Origin: Gordius sp. MW1
Lineage: Eukaryota; Nematomorpha; Gordioida; Gordea; Gordiidae
Direction: 5' to 3'
Length of the DNA: 64,000 nt
Assembly: GCA_964036665.1 (NCBI GenBank)
Contig: OZ038530.1
Location: 14,417,001-14,481,000, forward strand
Below, in pieces: positions 1 to 13,300 of this stretch (positions are counted from its first letter, which is position 1; each line of letters opens with the position of its first letter). Below the pieces are notes generated by a model. That model saw only the letters and a program-made list of their open reading frames with translations, had not been told where the DNA came from and did not search any database. The position numbers and the translations under genes are program-made.

Positions 1-1
1 T

Positions 2-99
2 CATGTGATACTGGCACAAAAAGATTTTGATAAATTGCCTGAAAAAGCATCACCCGAAGAGTTGGACATGTTAGATTTAGCATATGAATTAACAAATAC
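2..99 (+). CDS. Partial internal exon of an unrecognised gene
   Basis: The first 99 bases read as one open frame of about 33 codons (contains KDFDKLPEKASPEELDMLDL) that ends at a good splice donor, AC|GTAAGC, with GT at 100-101. Composition is acidic and Leu-rich, unlike the AT-rich junk that follows, so I take it as the 3' part of a coding exon whose start lies left of the window. I could not find a following exon downstream on the plus strand and do not recognise the family. It is convergent with the tomosyn gene. It could still be a chance open frame, since it is short. Confidence 0.4.
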
Positions 100-3000
100 G
101 TAAGCATCAATCAATTTTTACAAATGTTGAATTTTATAAATTTGAGCATATTATTCAATTTGTAATAGCTTCTTATAAGTGACTTTGTTAGTTTTTAAAA
201 TAGCTCTATTACTTCATCTCATTTATTTGAAATCAATTATTATAATCAATTCAGACCTGAATGGCTTTTTTTATTATAAAATTGTGTTTGGGAATTTATT
301 TTTTTTATTAAAGAAAAGTTAGTTTGAAGTTTGACTAGATCATAAATATTTGTAATATTTTTTAAAGTTATAATATTAATTATTTTATATATTTGTTAAT
401 AATTAAATTATTAACTTTCTATGAAATACAACATTTTATATTTTATAATTATTTTTCTAACCATTAAACTTATATTGGTAGAGTGTAATTTTAAAAAAAT
501 TGTAATTGCAACATGTTTATTTATAATTTAATATATAAAATATAAGGAGGGACAATGTATAGAATGAACCACATATAAAATATAATGTTCATGGTAATTA
601 AGGTTAAATTTTCACATGACCTATTTTGCCATATATGTAGCTTCTGTGTCAGACACTTCATGTTAAAAAAGATATTTATAAATTTGTGAAGATCTTAATT
701 GAAATTTGTGTGAAAAGCATTATATGAAATAAAATTGCCTTTTTAGATTTTAACAATAAATCTTGAAATTTTGTTTTAAGGTCAAGAATTGAAACTTAAA
801 TATAGATCTTTTGGCTATATTTATCCATTTGCCATATTAAAAAATGTACATGGTAATATTTTTTAACTAACCTAATATTTTAATACAAGAATATTTAACC
901 TTAAATTTACCAAGACTTTATAACATTGTTGTCCATTTTTGCCCTTCAATATTAGACATACAAGTCTAAAGCAATATTAGATAATTACCATTTTCATCAA
1001 CTTAGATCATCATTAACATCTTTTATTTTTTCACACATATTCAAATAAATGATAAAAAGCACTTTATAGATAAAGAAGTTGACCATTTTTTTCTTGTTAA
1101 GGTCTTTTGACTAGATTTGACAAACATTTTCTAACCATCTATGGATTTAATGATTTTCAAATTTGGTTTATAATTTGTTAAGTTATTAAATTCAAAATCC
1201 GGTGATAAAAAATTAAATAAATTATGCCGTCTTTAAAATTTATACGTTTGCCTACTGCTGCTTAATAATTTTAAGCAGCGATTGGATTTTAAACTAACAT
1301 TTACGCAAAAAATGTACTTAATAATTGGTAATATGCGTTTTTATTTTCTGCAATACTTTTATAGCTTCCTCTCTACCAGAGGCCAGATTTGTTAAAATTT
1401 TTCTGCCCGAACTCGGTCCGGTCAAAATTTTTAACTACATTTCACGGCCGGACCCGCTTAAACCCTTCTACATGTCAGCCCGGCAATGCCCGATTCATTA
1501 GAGCTGCCCGGCCCGGGAGGATGATTTTTAAAAATTTTACCAATAATTTTGTTTTATACTTGGAAAAAATTTTCAATTTAATTTTTAACTTTTTCTATAA
1601 GAACTACGATTTAAATATTATACAATCAAAAAAGTGACATGAAATAATAAACTTAAACAAAATAACACACTATATAAAAATTTTCTTTATGTCCGAATCT
1701 TGTTATAGTGCCCGCCCGAAAGTCTAATAACACGACACCGGACTTCTGGTCTTTGCTCTCTACTTTAAACCTTTCAGTAAATTTTGTCACGGTTTTATTA
1801 TGAAAATTTAGATTTCGGGACACCAGCCTTGAACGTTTTTTCGCCTCAGTTTGTTAGGCCTTTATTCACAACAATTTGCTATACAATCAGTAAAAGAATG
1901 TACAAATTGACGTCATATTTGACGCTGAATACACCTGTTTTCATAGCACCTTCTATATGATTGATCACGCGCTGCTTAAATACGTGAGGTGAAAAACGAA
2001 TGTCTCGAGGACGGGTTTAAAAGGGGAATGGTGTTTGTAATCGACCTCGTAATAGCGTCTATAAAATTTAACAAATGATTTAACGTCTTTTTGGCTGCCA
2101 ATCTTGCTAAAACTACGATTTTTCCCCCTTAATACTTTTGTTAACGGTTAAATTTTTGATTGATTTTCTCCCCTCGATATTTCCTTGTCAAATGTGTTAA
2201 GAAGTGGCAGTGTCCTGAATCAAGGACTAATTTTTTAATCAGGTTATTAATACTTAAACTTAGATTTAGTCAGGCTCAATTCGATTCTTATATTGGCACC
2301 CTAGAACCGCTTAATTCTAAAAGATACGTGCTAGTCAGAGTTTTTAATATTCAAATAGCTTAAAGCCTTTTGTATTAATAAAATTTTACATCACACCTTT
2401 AATGATGAAGTACGTCATAAATTATAAATATTTATTAATCCCACCGATGAACAAAAATTTATTGAGTTGGATATAATCAATTAGATGCTTTTAGATTTGT
2501 CTCCTAAATTTATAATTTAGTTAATTAATATTTTTTTACTACGACATTTGAATAGCTCACGGTTGGGATGTCAGGTTACAGTTACTAAAGATCTTGATGG
2601 ATTGACAGTGAAATTACCTAATTCAGTCATCGACAATAGGTAGCTTCCCTTCCATTCGCAAATACTCCAATTTTTAACGACGTCTTTGTATAAACTTTAC
2701 ACATTGTTTTAATTGAATGGAGCAACCGCGCTTCGCGATGCAACTCAATTGTGATATTTTTATTCATCATTCATGTTTTAATTGTGGTTTCTTGGATAAC
2801 GACAACCCAAATCGTACTCTATTTTTTTACAAATCCATAAATGTAGACGCATAAATGGAATGAGATTTCTATGTCAAAATCGCGAACTTTGAGGTGAGTT
2901 ATACATATATGTATATAAATGAGTAAATAATTTGCTAAAGAACATTTTGTAAGCAAATTTGAGTCGCAAATATAAAAATCCATTACAAAGCTAGTTTTTT

Positions 3001-4600
3001 TATAGATTAAGGCCCGAGTTTTTTGGTAATTTTTTATTACTTATAAATTTAACAGTTAGAGACTTGATAATATATTTGGTTTAAAAAATATCCCCGTAAA
3101 AAATATTTTTAAACGAATTTTTATTGGGAATGGTCGAGGGTTAAAAAAATAAATAGAATAAAACAAAATTTTATAGATAGGGCGAAAAAATATAAAATAA
3201 TTTTGTAGAGTGGCTCCTTTCCCAGGTCTTCCGTGAGGCTAGGTTTGTGTGGTTTTAAAAAGAACGATTTTAATGTTTTCCCCTCAAAATTAGGTTAGAC
3301 AGAGAATTTCAATTAGCATTAAGATCCGCTTGAATTAGATTACTAAATTACGCTGTGGAAATCAGCTACAAAAAAATTATAGAATTGATTGCATCCAGTT
3401 TAAATAACGTTGTTTATCTGTGGGTGGGCCACATAGTTTGTTTTAAAATATTTATTAATGACTGATTAGGTTTTTACACCTGGCCTCTGGCCCTCGATGA
3501 AGATGAAGAGTAGTCACGCTTTTTATTTATTCATTGATCGTGTTTTATATTTTTCATATATATAGATTAAAAATTTAAAAAAAAATTATTTTTTTATTTT
3601 AAACAAATTTCCTTATTTTATAAAGTTAGTTTCCAATAATGGTAGTTTAGGATTGATAAAATGCGAGGGTGGAAATGGGTCCAGCGACCATTATCAATAA
3701 AAAAAAAAAAAGGAAAAGGTAACTTACAAGTGATGTGAATTACCAATGAACGAGAAGGTGTCGACAAGTTTTAATTTATTGGAAACGTACTATAAATTAT
3801 AATGGATTGATAGTACATAAATAAATTTCCTTATCTTTTTATTAATGGTAAACGGTAGGGACGAAATGGTATAAAACTTTATTACAACTCTTTTGAATAT
3901 TCGTTAAAGAAAAACATTTCTGAACTACCTACTATATAGTTTCAAAGGATATTATAATAAGTTGTATGTTTTGAATAAAAAACAATTTGCTGATGAAAAA
4001 TCATTTGCTTTTTTTAATAGCCAACGTAAAGTCTATTGACTTGAAAATTTAAACTATTAAAGGGAATATAAATATAACATGACTCCGTTGATTTATGAAA
4101 CCTGAGTAAGAATGGATTTTTGATTTTTGCTAAATAAAACGTTTAAAAGTGGCAGGACATAATTGTTTTCCTGTTCATATTTAAGGTAATTTTGGCGAAA
4201 TAAATTTTATATAATTAAAAACTGATTAAAATCTTCATCTTTGTTTTGGTTTAAAAATACAAATAAGTTTCAACTTACCTACACCAAAAAGATGGGAAGG
4301 AGGGTGATTATGATAATTTATTTTCTAACTATGATAAATGGTTGCGAGCACGGGAGCAATATGCATCCCTTAGCACAGCGGTCAATTTGGTCATAATCCA
4401 TAACACTAATTTTAAAGTTATTTTTCATTTTATTAATAATGGTAGATCTATAAAAAACACCTTCAGGAAATGGTACTGTACCATTTTCTTAAGTTAGTCA
4501 TGCAAATAACTATTGTATCCAAAATGGGAATTTTTGTTAAAAGTTTTTAATATCAAAGCTTATCATATAACCTTAAAGTTTGAAATGTTTTGAGACGTAA
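100..4600. other. AT-rich left flank without recognised genes
   Basis: Apart from the GC-richer dispersed repeat at about 1385-1530, this stretch shows only AT-rich sequence with short open frames of low-complexity composition. No splice-bounded coding exon, tRNA or element ends were found. It may be intron of the gene whose exon lies at 2-99. Confidence 0.4.
1385..1535 (+). repeat. GC-rich dispersed repeat, copy 1
   Basis: A block rich in CCCG/CGGG words (for example GAGCTGCCCGGCCCGGG at its right end) stands out from AT-rich surroundings. The same order of words, CAGATTTGTTAAA then TTTTTCTGCCCGAA then CCTTCTA then ATGCCCGA then GAGCTGCCC, occurs inverted at about 37165-37310. It is therefore an old dispersed repeat with no clear terminal repeats; class unknown. 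Confidence 0.6.
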
Positions 4601-4639
4601 TATGAAAATCTAGTGAATTTTCAATTAATGTAACATCAA

Positions 4640-5220
4640 AAAAGGTGATAAAAATTTAATTTAAATGCCGGAAGATTGTAAATTGTAATTGTATTAGTTA
4701 TATGACATAATTGGACTATATTTGGTATTCCGAACAATTGTGGTTTTCGAGAGCTTGATGATCTTACATAATTAGAATCCTCTTGGTTAAAGGATTGTTG
4801 GCGAATAATTTGAATAAAATTTTATTCTGCTTGCGTTTGATCCTTATTTAAAATTGGTTTTCATCAATTAATATTTCTGACATATTTACCACATAATCTT
4901 TTATATCTAGTAAAACGACGTGACCACCTTTATCAGCCCTAGTAATTTTATAATTCTTGTTCATTTTAATTTTATTAGTTATTCTCTATATCATCATTAG
5001 CTTTGTGTTCTTGGATTTTAATATGATTTAATTTGTGCCTATATGAATAATCAGGTATTCAAAGATTCTATTATTATCAACCTGTACTTGTTTTACTGCT
5101 TGTATAAACCTCTTAACACTCATGGATTCTTTAGCCTTATGTTTTTTCTAAATTAAAAAGTGAGGAACAAAAGCCTCCTTAAATGGACAACATTCATTAA
5201 AAATAAGACAGGTCGCTTAA
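4640..5220 (-). mobile_element. Penelope-like retroelement remnant, broken
   Basis: On the minus strand, short stretches match the region just before and at the start of the reverse transcriptase domain of Penelope-like elements: TRADKGGHVVLLDIKDY, then RKPQLFGIPN, then TITIYNLPAFK (compare the ADKG..VV..D and LYGLPKIHKP motifs of the family). Only this part is recognisable, no ends were found, and it is heavily decayed with several breaks. Family call rests on motif order read by eye; a related LINE-type polymerase is the alternative. Confidence 0.45.
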
Positions 5221-6139
5221 GTAATCTTTTTTTAAAATCTGTTCCAATAATGGAATAACTCACCAATTTAATAATGTTAAAAACCAAAAACATAAAGTTA
5301 AGGATGACCTATAATTATAAATGTAGGTAATTAAATACATTGATCTTAAAATTACTAAAGCTGATAAAAGTAGACATATCGGTATCATGGATATGAAAAA
5401 ATATATGGTAAAAATTTCGGAAACCTAGAATGATAAAATTTTTATTTAAGCACGAGAAAGGGCACCCAATTTAATTTTATAAATTTATTCTGTAACAATC
5501 TTTTAATTACGGAGAATAATAATTAGGTGATATCCTCAAACTCTAAAGCACCACAATTTAATGATGTATCAAAATACATACACTTATTTTGCCTTTTCGT
5601 CCTTTAATACCTGCAATTAAAACATTTTTATTAGGACAATTTTTGTGGCACTTAGTATTCATTTAAAATATATCATATAATAAAAGCTTATAAGTTATTT
5701 CCTATAAAAGTAACTAATTTTGTTAGGCATATCAATTAACTCTTCTTCATCTTAATCTCATGTTAACTCACTCACAGATTTATGACTACTCTAGTATATG
5801 TAATCATAGAATCATCAAGAACTTGATAAAATGTTATAAGTTATAACTGTTATGTTCATATACCATCTTCAGACGAAGTACTATAAAAAAACTGCACTTT
5901 TTAATATTAGACAAAATCAAAAAATGCAGGAAAAATCACACAAATAAGCACTTTGAAATACCACGAGAAAAATTTAATATGTTAAAATCAGAGTTTATAC
6001 AAAAAATTTCTTCACAAAAGGATTTACAATAATGGGTTTTAATAATATATTTCAAAAAAAATGTTGAAAATTTTTTTTCTTTCATTTTATGGAAGGTGGG
6101 GTCGTGGAAGACCCTGGGCATCTAAAACACTCTCTATCT

Positions 6140-6300
6140 TAAACTTTTGGATAAAAACTAGGCAAATTTTGCAGAGATATTCTGGGGTAAATTTTGTTAA
6201 GCTACTGAAAAAATGAAATTGTAATATTCACTAATTTATTTTGTACAGCATTTTTAAACGGCTTGGGGTCATTATTACCCTACCCGACCTACGAAGTGTT
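6140..6300 (+). repeat. Dispersed 155-bp repeat, copy 1
   Basis: This block (TTGGATAAAAACTAGGCAAA through CCTACGAAGTGTT) recurs in the same orientation at 33060-33220, with scattered substitutions, and its last third (a G-run, C-run and CCACGAAGCGCT) recurs at about 37895-37965. No terminal inverted repeats or target duplications are evident. Unclassified. Confidence 0.6.
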
Positions 6301-7034
6301 AAAAGCATATTGAACATTTTTGAAATAAACCAAAAACCTGAGCATTAATAAAAATTTTACAAAAGAATTATGAGGCTCTCACACAAATCAATGACATTTT
6401 TTAAATATGAGCAATAAATGCCATAATTTATATATGGGGAAACAAAAAATCCTCAAGTCAAAGTTTATAAGTTTAATGATTATTAAAAGCAAACCTACTA
6501 TATAATGATAATTAAAGAAAGAAATTGCATATGTTGTTAAAAAGCAGAACAAAATTTTAATTTACCATTTAAACTTCTATTTAAAATCATCCTTAAAAAT
6601 TTTGTGCATAACCTACCCATAAATTTAATCAAAAACATTAAAATAACTCAGGCCTTCGGCCCTCGTGGCAAGTGGAGTAGGGGAAGGGGGGGGGGGGGCG
6701 ACTCATCTATACTCCGTATAAACGTAGCATATTTGCTATGCAATTTATGGGCGAGAAAGGTAGGAAGGGGCGAGAATGCCTATAGGGGGGTATTAAATGC
6801 AAAATAATTAGTTATAGACCCTTGTAGGGGAGGGCATAGGGTAATTATCAATGTTAACCAATTCAAAAACGAAAAAAAATTTCGATTTATTTGGCCATTG
6901 GTCATTTTTTCCATTGGTCAGTAACCTGCGGACGATCAAAAAGTCATATTATCAATGATATTAACAAGAACAAAATATTAATTTAATTTAAAAAAATAAT
7001 AAAAATTTTGCCCTCTCCCGAGCTTGAACCCGGG

Positions 7035-7505
7035 ATATGCAGGCATAGACTACATAGACTGCTCATCACGGTATAAAATGTGTGTGTGTTTTTTTGATGA
7101 ACACTACCGTCCTATATCACATAATGGCGTTTTGCGCTGTGCCGTTTTGTTCGAACAGGAGAGGTAAAGAAAAAAGGTTTTGATTCCATAAATAAGTAAG
7201 ATATTACAAAATATATATTTTTATAAAATTTATTATTGACACATTTTATAAAAATTAAAAATGTAAAAACTGTAATGATATTAAATTTTTTTAAAAATAT
7301 CATATATTTTTGTATTATCTTACTTATTTATGAAATCAAAACCTTTTTTCTTTACCTCTCCTGTTCGAACAAAACGGCACAGCGCAAAACGCCATTATGT
7401 GATATAGGACGGTAGTGTTCATCAAAATGGAGGCAAATTTCACACACAATTTGCCATATGGAACATATGACATGGGCAGTCTATGTAGTCTATGTATGCA
7501 GGTTA
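7035..7505. repeat. Long nested inverted repeat (foldback)
   Basis: An almost perfect inner inverted repeat has arms 7092-7218 and 7303-7427 around an 84-bp AT-rich centre; the arms share TTTTGATGAACACTACCGTC and GAACAGGAGAGGTAAAG. Outer, less perfect arms carry CATAGACTACATAGACTG at about 7043-7060 and its complement at about 7470-7495. It lies inside the composite repeat. It could be a miniature element or a tail-to-tail duplication. The transcribed form would fold into a long hairpin. Confidence 0.8.
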
Positions 7506-8249
7506 CCCTGTTTACAAGCCGTGCGCTATAACCCGTCACACCATGCTGGTATTAAAATAGTAGAAGTTATTATGTTATTTATGTAGATAATGAAATAATA
7601 AAGTTCTGTTCTATGTTTAGAAAATCAATATATTTCATCGGTCAGTAGCCAGCGGACGGTATCAATGGTATTAACAAGAACATAATATTAATTTAATTTT
7701 AAAGAAAAAAAATTAAAATAAAAATTCCTTTTAGTTTTAAAAAAGGGCTAAATTCTGAAACTACCCGCCCGATTCGCTCGAAACTTTACCCGTAGGTGCC
7801 CAGGGCGGCCAGGGGTAAAATGGCCTTTTCAGATTTAAAATACCTTTTCGTTTTAAAAATATCGGACATTTCCCGGCCACACGTGCGGCGTAATATCTAT
7901 AACACGCAGAAAATTTTACTAATTATATAAACTTACGCGCGCCATCTAATAAAGTACAATTCGTGTTTTAATAGTAGATTAGATTGAATTTAATTAGAAA
8001 GAACGGGCTATGATTATACCTTTGAAGGAGGTTTCGAATTTTGTGTTAGTTACTATCAATATATTGTATCGTATATTAGAATCTAATACCTATATTTTTT
8101 TAACTATTACTTTTTAGGTTTTCTATGAAATCACAATCTAATTAAATGAAATATATTAACCCAATAAAAAAATATATATGCATTTATAAAAAATATATAT
8201 TACATAGTTGGCTGTCTGTTAGACCATCTATAATAAATTTTTAGGTTAT

Positions 8250-8945
8250 ATATAAAATTTGGCCAATGGTCATTTTTTTCATTGGTCAGTACCAACAGAT
8301 ACTCTATAAATCAATGATTGCCAAAAAAATCAGAAAAAAAATTTTTGATGCTTACTTTGGCCAATGGTCATTTTTTTCTATTGGTCAGCAGCCAGCGGAC
8401 GGCCAAAAAGTCATATTATCAATGGTATTAACAGGAACAATCATAAGAGTCAAAAAAACGGAAAAAAAATTTCGATTCACAAAATGGCCAATGGTCATTT
8501 TTTTCCAAAGGTCAGCAGCCAGGACACGGTAAAAGTGGATATAAATTTATAAGAGTCAAAAAAAACGAGAAAAAAAAAATTCGAATCACATTTTGGCCAA
8601 TGGTCATTTTTTTCCATTGGTCAGCAGCCAGGACACGGTAAAAGTGGATATAAATTCATAATAGTCAAAAAAAACTAAAAAAAAATTTTCGAATCACATT
8701 TTGGCCAATGGTCATTTTTTTCCATTGGTCAGCAGCCAACGGACGGCCAAAAAGTCACAATAGCAATGGTAGTAACAGGAACAATCATAATAATCAAAAA
8801 AAAACGAAAAAAATAATTTCGATACACATTTTGGCCAATGGTCATTTTTTTCCATTGGTCAGCAGCCAGCGGACGGCCAAAAAGTCTTATTATCAATGGT
8901 AGTAACAAGAACAATCATAAGAGTCAAAAAAAAATCCGGGATTCG
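8250..8945 (+). repeat. Tandem array of hairpin units
   Basis: At least six units begin near 8261, 8359, 8486, 8595, 8703 and 8833, so the period varies from about 98 to 130 bp. Each starts GGCCAATGGTCATTTTTTTC and goes on CCATTGGTCAGCAGCCA, giving an inverted CCAATGG/CCATTGG stem round a T-rich loop, then GCGGACGGCCAAAAAGTC, then AACAATCATAA and a poly-A-like tract. Further single units lie near 6893, 9150 and 9493. Open frames here are only products of the repeat. Confidence 0.85.
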
Positions 8946-9254
8946 AACCCACAAACTAGTTAAATTAATTAAAATTAAAAGTAAACAGCGTGAGAAGACA
9001 TTCGATGCATGACAAGACATTCGGTGCAAGACACCGAAGAGCGTGACAATATATAGATAATGAAACATAGACCCTTGTAGGGGAGGGCATAGGGTAATTA
9101 TCAATGTTAACCAATTCAAAAACGAAAAAAAAATTTCGATTTATACTTTGGCCAATGGTCATTTTTTTCATTGGTCAGTAGCCAGCTGACGGCCAAAAGG
9201 TCACAATCAATGGTATTAACAAGAACAATATATTAATTTAATTAAAAAAATAAA

Positions 9255-9705
9255 TAAAAATTTTGCCCTCTCCGGGATTCGAACCCACATTAGTAAAGGC
9301 ATAGGCTTTGGTAAGGGGCACAGGGACCCATATCAGTAAAGGCATAGGCTTTGGTAAGGGGCACAGGGACCCATATCAGTAGAGGCGTAGGCCCTTGTAG
9401 GAAAGGGCATAGGGTAATTATCAATGTTAACCTATTCAAAGACGAAAAAATACCATAAATTGCATATAGCAATTAAAAATTTCTCTTTATTTGGCCAATG
9501 GTCATTTTTTTCATTAGTCAGTAGCCAGCGGATGGTCAAAATTCATATTATCAATGGTATTAACAAGAACAAAATATTAATTTAATTTAAAAAAATTAAA
9601 AAAAAAATTCGTCCTCTCCCTGGCTTGAACCCGGGATATCCAGGTCACAAAGCTGGCGCCAATAACTTGGTGGACGACGGACAACCAAAAACGAGCCCAT
9701 AAATT
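9255..9705 (-). repeat. tRNA-derived SINE-like fragments
   Basis: Read on the minus strand, 9705 to 9485 gives GCAATTTATGGGCTCG, a GTCC-rich piece, a tRNA-like head with the B-box GGGTTCAAGCC near 9620-9635, a poly-T/AT spacer and then one hairpin unit. A second B-box complement (GGGATTCGAACCC) lies at about 9277-9290. Between them, a 44-bp sequence containing GGCATAGGCTTTGGTAAGGG is present twice in tandem (about 9293-9380). I read these as Pol III-type SINE pieces, decayed. Confidence 0.5.
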
Positions 9706-10240
9706 GCATAGCAATTAATAGAAGATAGTTATTTTTGTTTTAATATGTAAAATTGTGGCTTGTAGGCGGCATAATATACTCAGTGAGATACGCTTAAAAT
9801 TTTTATTTAAAAATCATAGCAATGTCATAAACAATGATTTATAGATAGGGGTATAGACGTTATGTATTATAAACTCGTATATAGATATTATATATTATAT
9901 CGTAAAAGTAACACAAATAAAATTTTCTATTGATATTGCAGTTAATCGATTTTTTGGGAATGGATATGGTAAGGAAATTACACCGGCTCGCATGCACTTA
10001 TAGAAATAATGGGTAATTTTTTTACATATTAAAAATTGCGCGTCGTCTTGTATAACTCAACTTCTGGGACAAATTAAAGCGTGATGGAATGGCTTAGCGG
10101 AAACTCGAATTTTTGAGCAGCGTATATGTGTTTATGTGTAACAACTAATTTGTGGTCCCAAAAAATAATCTCGTACTTACAACTAACATTTGATCTATTG
10201 TACATTACCAAGGTGAAAGTGGAAAAATTTTGCGATTAGA
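9706..10240. other. 3' flank of the tomosyn gene
   Basis: No coding exon or recognisable element. On the minus strand an AATAAA hexamer lies about 430 bases past the stop codon (complement of 9802-9807), which could serve for polyadenylation, but in such AT-rich DNA this is weak evidence. Confidence 0.3.
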
Positions 10241-10378
10241 CTAGAATTGATACCATTTTTTTTCTTTGTATTTCAGCATAATGTCGTGGGCATTTTTGGA
10301 ATAGCCTTCGGCATGCATAGCCATTTGAGCCATTCGTTCGTCTAAGTCACCCAGTTTTTCACCGCGCTCGTTTAGAGC
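10241..10378 (-). CDS. STXBP5: Tomosyn exon 31: R-SNARE helix and stop
   Basis: Encodes [19 protein letters not shown] through [10 protein letters not shown] and TAG. The Arg in NERGEKL is the ionic zero-layer residue typical of R-SNAREs. There is no C-terminal membrane anchor, as in other tomosyns. Acceptor AG at 10380-10379; phase 0 start. Confidence 0.95.
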   Translation of the reverse strand, partial: ALNERGEKLGDLDERMAQMAMHAEGYSKNAHDIMLKYKEKKWYQF

Positions 10379-13300
10379 CTGGTTAAAGGAAAGTAAAAAA
10401 GAATGTTTTTGAAATTTTAAAAGAAATTTAGTTAAAATTTGATTATATGAATTTGTCATTGAATATAGTTACTAGGCGGGCTTTTTGGACGGGTCCAGCA
10501 GCTAAGGCATTAGCATTTTGAGCTGTATCTTGAAGTGCCAAAGAAGAGGGACCAGGGATATGGGTGGCTTGTGCCCTGGAATACTTACCGCTAGCCTCCC
10601 CGACTATTAAGAGTTTAAACATTATATAAATCTTGCGAGTTGAAAAAGGCCCATGCAAAAAATGATAATTAAAATGAACATATTTGAAAAGGTTTAATAT
10701 TTTCCATAATTATGTAGTAATCATTTTAATCTTAAACCTGATCCTCAAAAGCTATAACGCATATACTACTTACATAATTCCTCCCTGTCAAAAGTCAAAG
10801 ATTTGTTATTAAATAGGTTGGTGAAAAAACTGGGCTTAGGCGGCTCCGGAGTTTCTCGCAGGCGAAACAATCGACTCGTCATGTCACTCAAGTGTTTGCT
10901 GCAAAACGGATTAATGAATAATGCTTTTAATGGAATAAGTAATGAATGGTTGCAAATTTATGAAAAGGGTAAGAATTTAGAGTCAAAATTGAAAACTAAT
11001 TATAAGGAAATTTGGCAAATAAGAAAAAATAAGTTTAGAGGCTTACCATAATTCTGCAGAGTAGGTAAATTTTTGTATTTCGCTAGGTGAGCACAGATAA
11101 AGTCCGTTTCCATGGCTACTAAAGCTGATGACCCTTCGGATGCTGTTATAATCACAAAGGAAAAAATTGGCATTGACATTAAATTTTTTAAAAATTTATT
11201 ATTAACTAGAAATTTTATAATAGTTCGCTCACTCGGTAATTTCTTCATGATCTTCGGTGTTGAATCTACCAATACATTTTATAAATATATTTAATTTAAG
11301 AATCTTTAACGCTATAATAAAAAGAGTTAAAAGTCTTAAAAAATTTACTTTACCTTAAGTCTGAGGGAGATACCAGGAAAATATCAAACAAAAGTCGAAA
11401 ACTTGGTACACTGTAAACTACAATGTGTCCGTTGGAGGAATAGCAGGTGAGGCAATGTTGATCTGTGCAAAACATTATCATGTATATTAATTCAATTTGC
11501 AAAACAATAAATTTTGCAATTCATAAAACTTTAAAAGTTTTCTTTTAAGTCAAAACATAAATTTTTGGGAAAGAATAGATTGCTGCTCATTATAAATATA
11601 TAATTTTTATGTCTAATTACAAAGTATTTAATAATAGTATGGATGAGTAAGAGAGACGATTAAACAAATTTTTAAGTCAGACAAAAAACTGCCAAGCTAA
11701 AAACTGCTTAATTTCGTGAAATGTCTACATAAATAGCAATCAACCTCTAACTTTTATTTATAATAATAATTAAGTTTTCAAAATTCATACTTCATTTATG
11801 TATTATTTTAATAAGTGGCCGTCTAGCAATTTCAAAAACAACGTCAACAGTGTATAATGCAGTGCAAATTTTAGGAAGAGGGGAATGATCGATAATTACT
11901 GTAAAACTTGCAGACCCTAGCTGTCATAATTTTACGGCCTTCAGTGGCGGTTTTGACTTTGTAAGTGACGGACATCGAGGGCATGGCTACGGCGCAAGCT
12001 TGACATTCCGAGATGAGAATGGCAAATTCTCGGTTCCCAACCGTTGAAGAGATAACTGAAGCCTGATGCCCCAAATTTTTACCACCATCCATCGTTCCGC
12101 TACCAGATGGAATTTGCGCCTCTTGTTCAGCAGAGCCCGCACACGCGGACCCAGGTATTATGGTGACAGATGAAGTCGGGCCTGGGATTGCAACATCCCC
12201 TGCAAAAGATATAAACATACAAATAAAGCAATGTTAAGCTTAAATAAAAGTGCAAAAATTAGAGTTTTAAATGAGCATCTTTAATTAAAACCATACATTA
12301 TGGCATTTATAAATAACAACAGCGTTATATTTGCGATTTGCCAGGTAAATTTTTTCTATAAAATTGTGTAATCCCTTTGGGTGCAGCTTCACAGCTTTAG
12401 GTTTAAATATTCTGGGTAAATCTTGCAAAGTGTTTAAAAATAAGATTCGGGTTGAGTTAAATTCTTAAAATGTGGGTTGCGTAAAACACACTAATAAGAG
12501 CAAAAACGAACAAGATTAACATCAGGGAAGGACCTAAGTTCCCCCCCCCCCACCCTTTCAATAAATTATTGGATGGGTTATTAACCCTGCCCGTGCAGAT
12601 AATTAAGTTTTAAACATGTCAAGTTATTATCATTCCTTAATTTAAAACTAGATCATTTTTTTAGTAATGAAAACTTGACAAATATTTTGGGAAAATCGTG
12701 AATCTACTTAAAAAAATTAAAATCCCAATAGCTAAATCCTTTAACATATTTTTAAACCTAAGGTGTTGGAAAAGGCCGCTTTTTTTGAAGTTGCTGACGT
12801 TGGAGCACAAGGTTGCGACGGGGACGACATATTTGTCTGGTTGACGATAGGGTTTGTGAAATACGAAATATTTAGCATTGAGCCCTTTAGACGAATTATT
12901 AATCCTAGGCAGAATTAGATATAAATATTTTTAGGCGTAAAATAGTTCAAATCACTCTAACGTAGCAAAAACAATGAAAATTATTATTTAAGTCATCAAT
13001 CCCTTATTACTAATTAAAAATTGTCAAATTGGATGTGGGTTGACATAACAATGTATATCGGTCTGAGAAACTATTATATATAGGTACATTCAATACAACT
13101 TATATAAGGTTTATCAATTTTTCATAACAACATAGTCTACTAAAAAGCATCCCATCCCACAATCGGACCTATAAATCTGATAGAGAATTTAGCGCTGAAC
13201 CATAATACGTTTTCAGTTTTTTACATAAACGAAATTAAAGGTGCAAAAAATGCCCATTTTAACATTTTTGATGTTATATATCCAAGTCATTTTTAATTTA

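Larger units (their letters stand above)
6645..8985 (+). repeat. Composite hairpin-array element, left copy
   Basis: Colinear with the inverse of 48540-50150. In order it has a GGCCTTCGGCC end, a G-run, the motif TTGCTATGCAATTTATGGGC (diverged), CTATAGGGGGGTATTAAATGC, an array of hairpin units, then CCGGGATTCGAACCC (a Pol III B-box complement) followed by AACTAGTTAAATT. It is interrupted by the long foldback at 7035-7505. A block at 6815-6910 is repeated at about 9068-9165, so the region has also duplicated locally. No coding sequence was found. Confidence 0.65.

Noticed and set aside
8250-8945. CRISPR array
   Set aside because: Units are 98-130 bp with uneven spacing and sequence-related spacers in an animal genome; this is a satellite-like tandem repeat.
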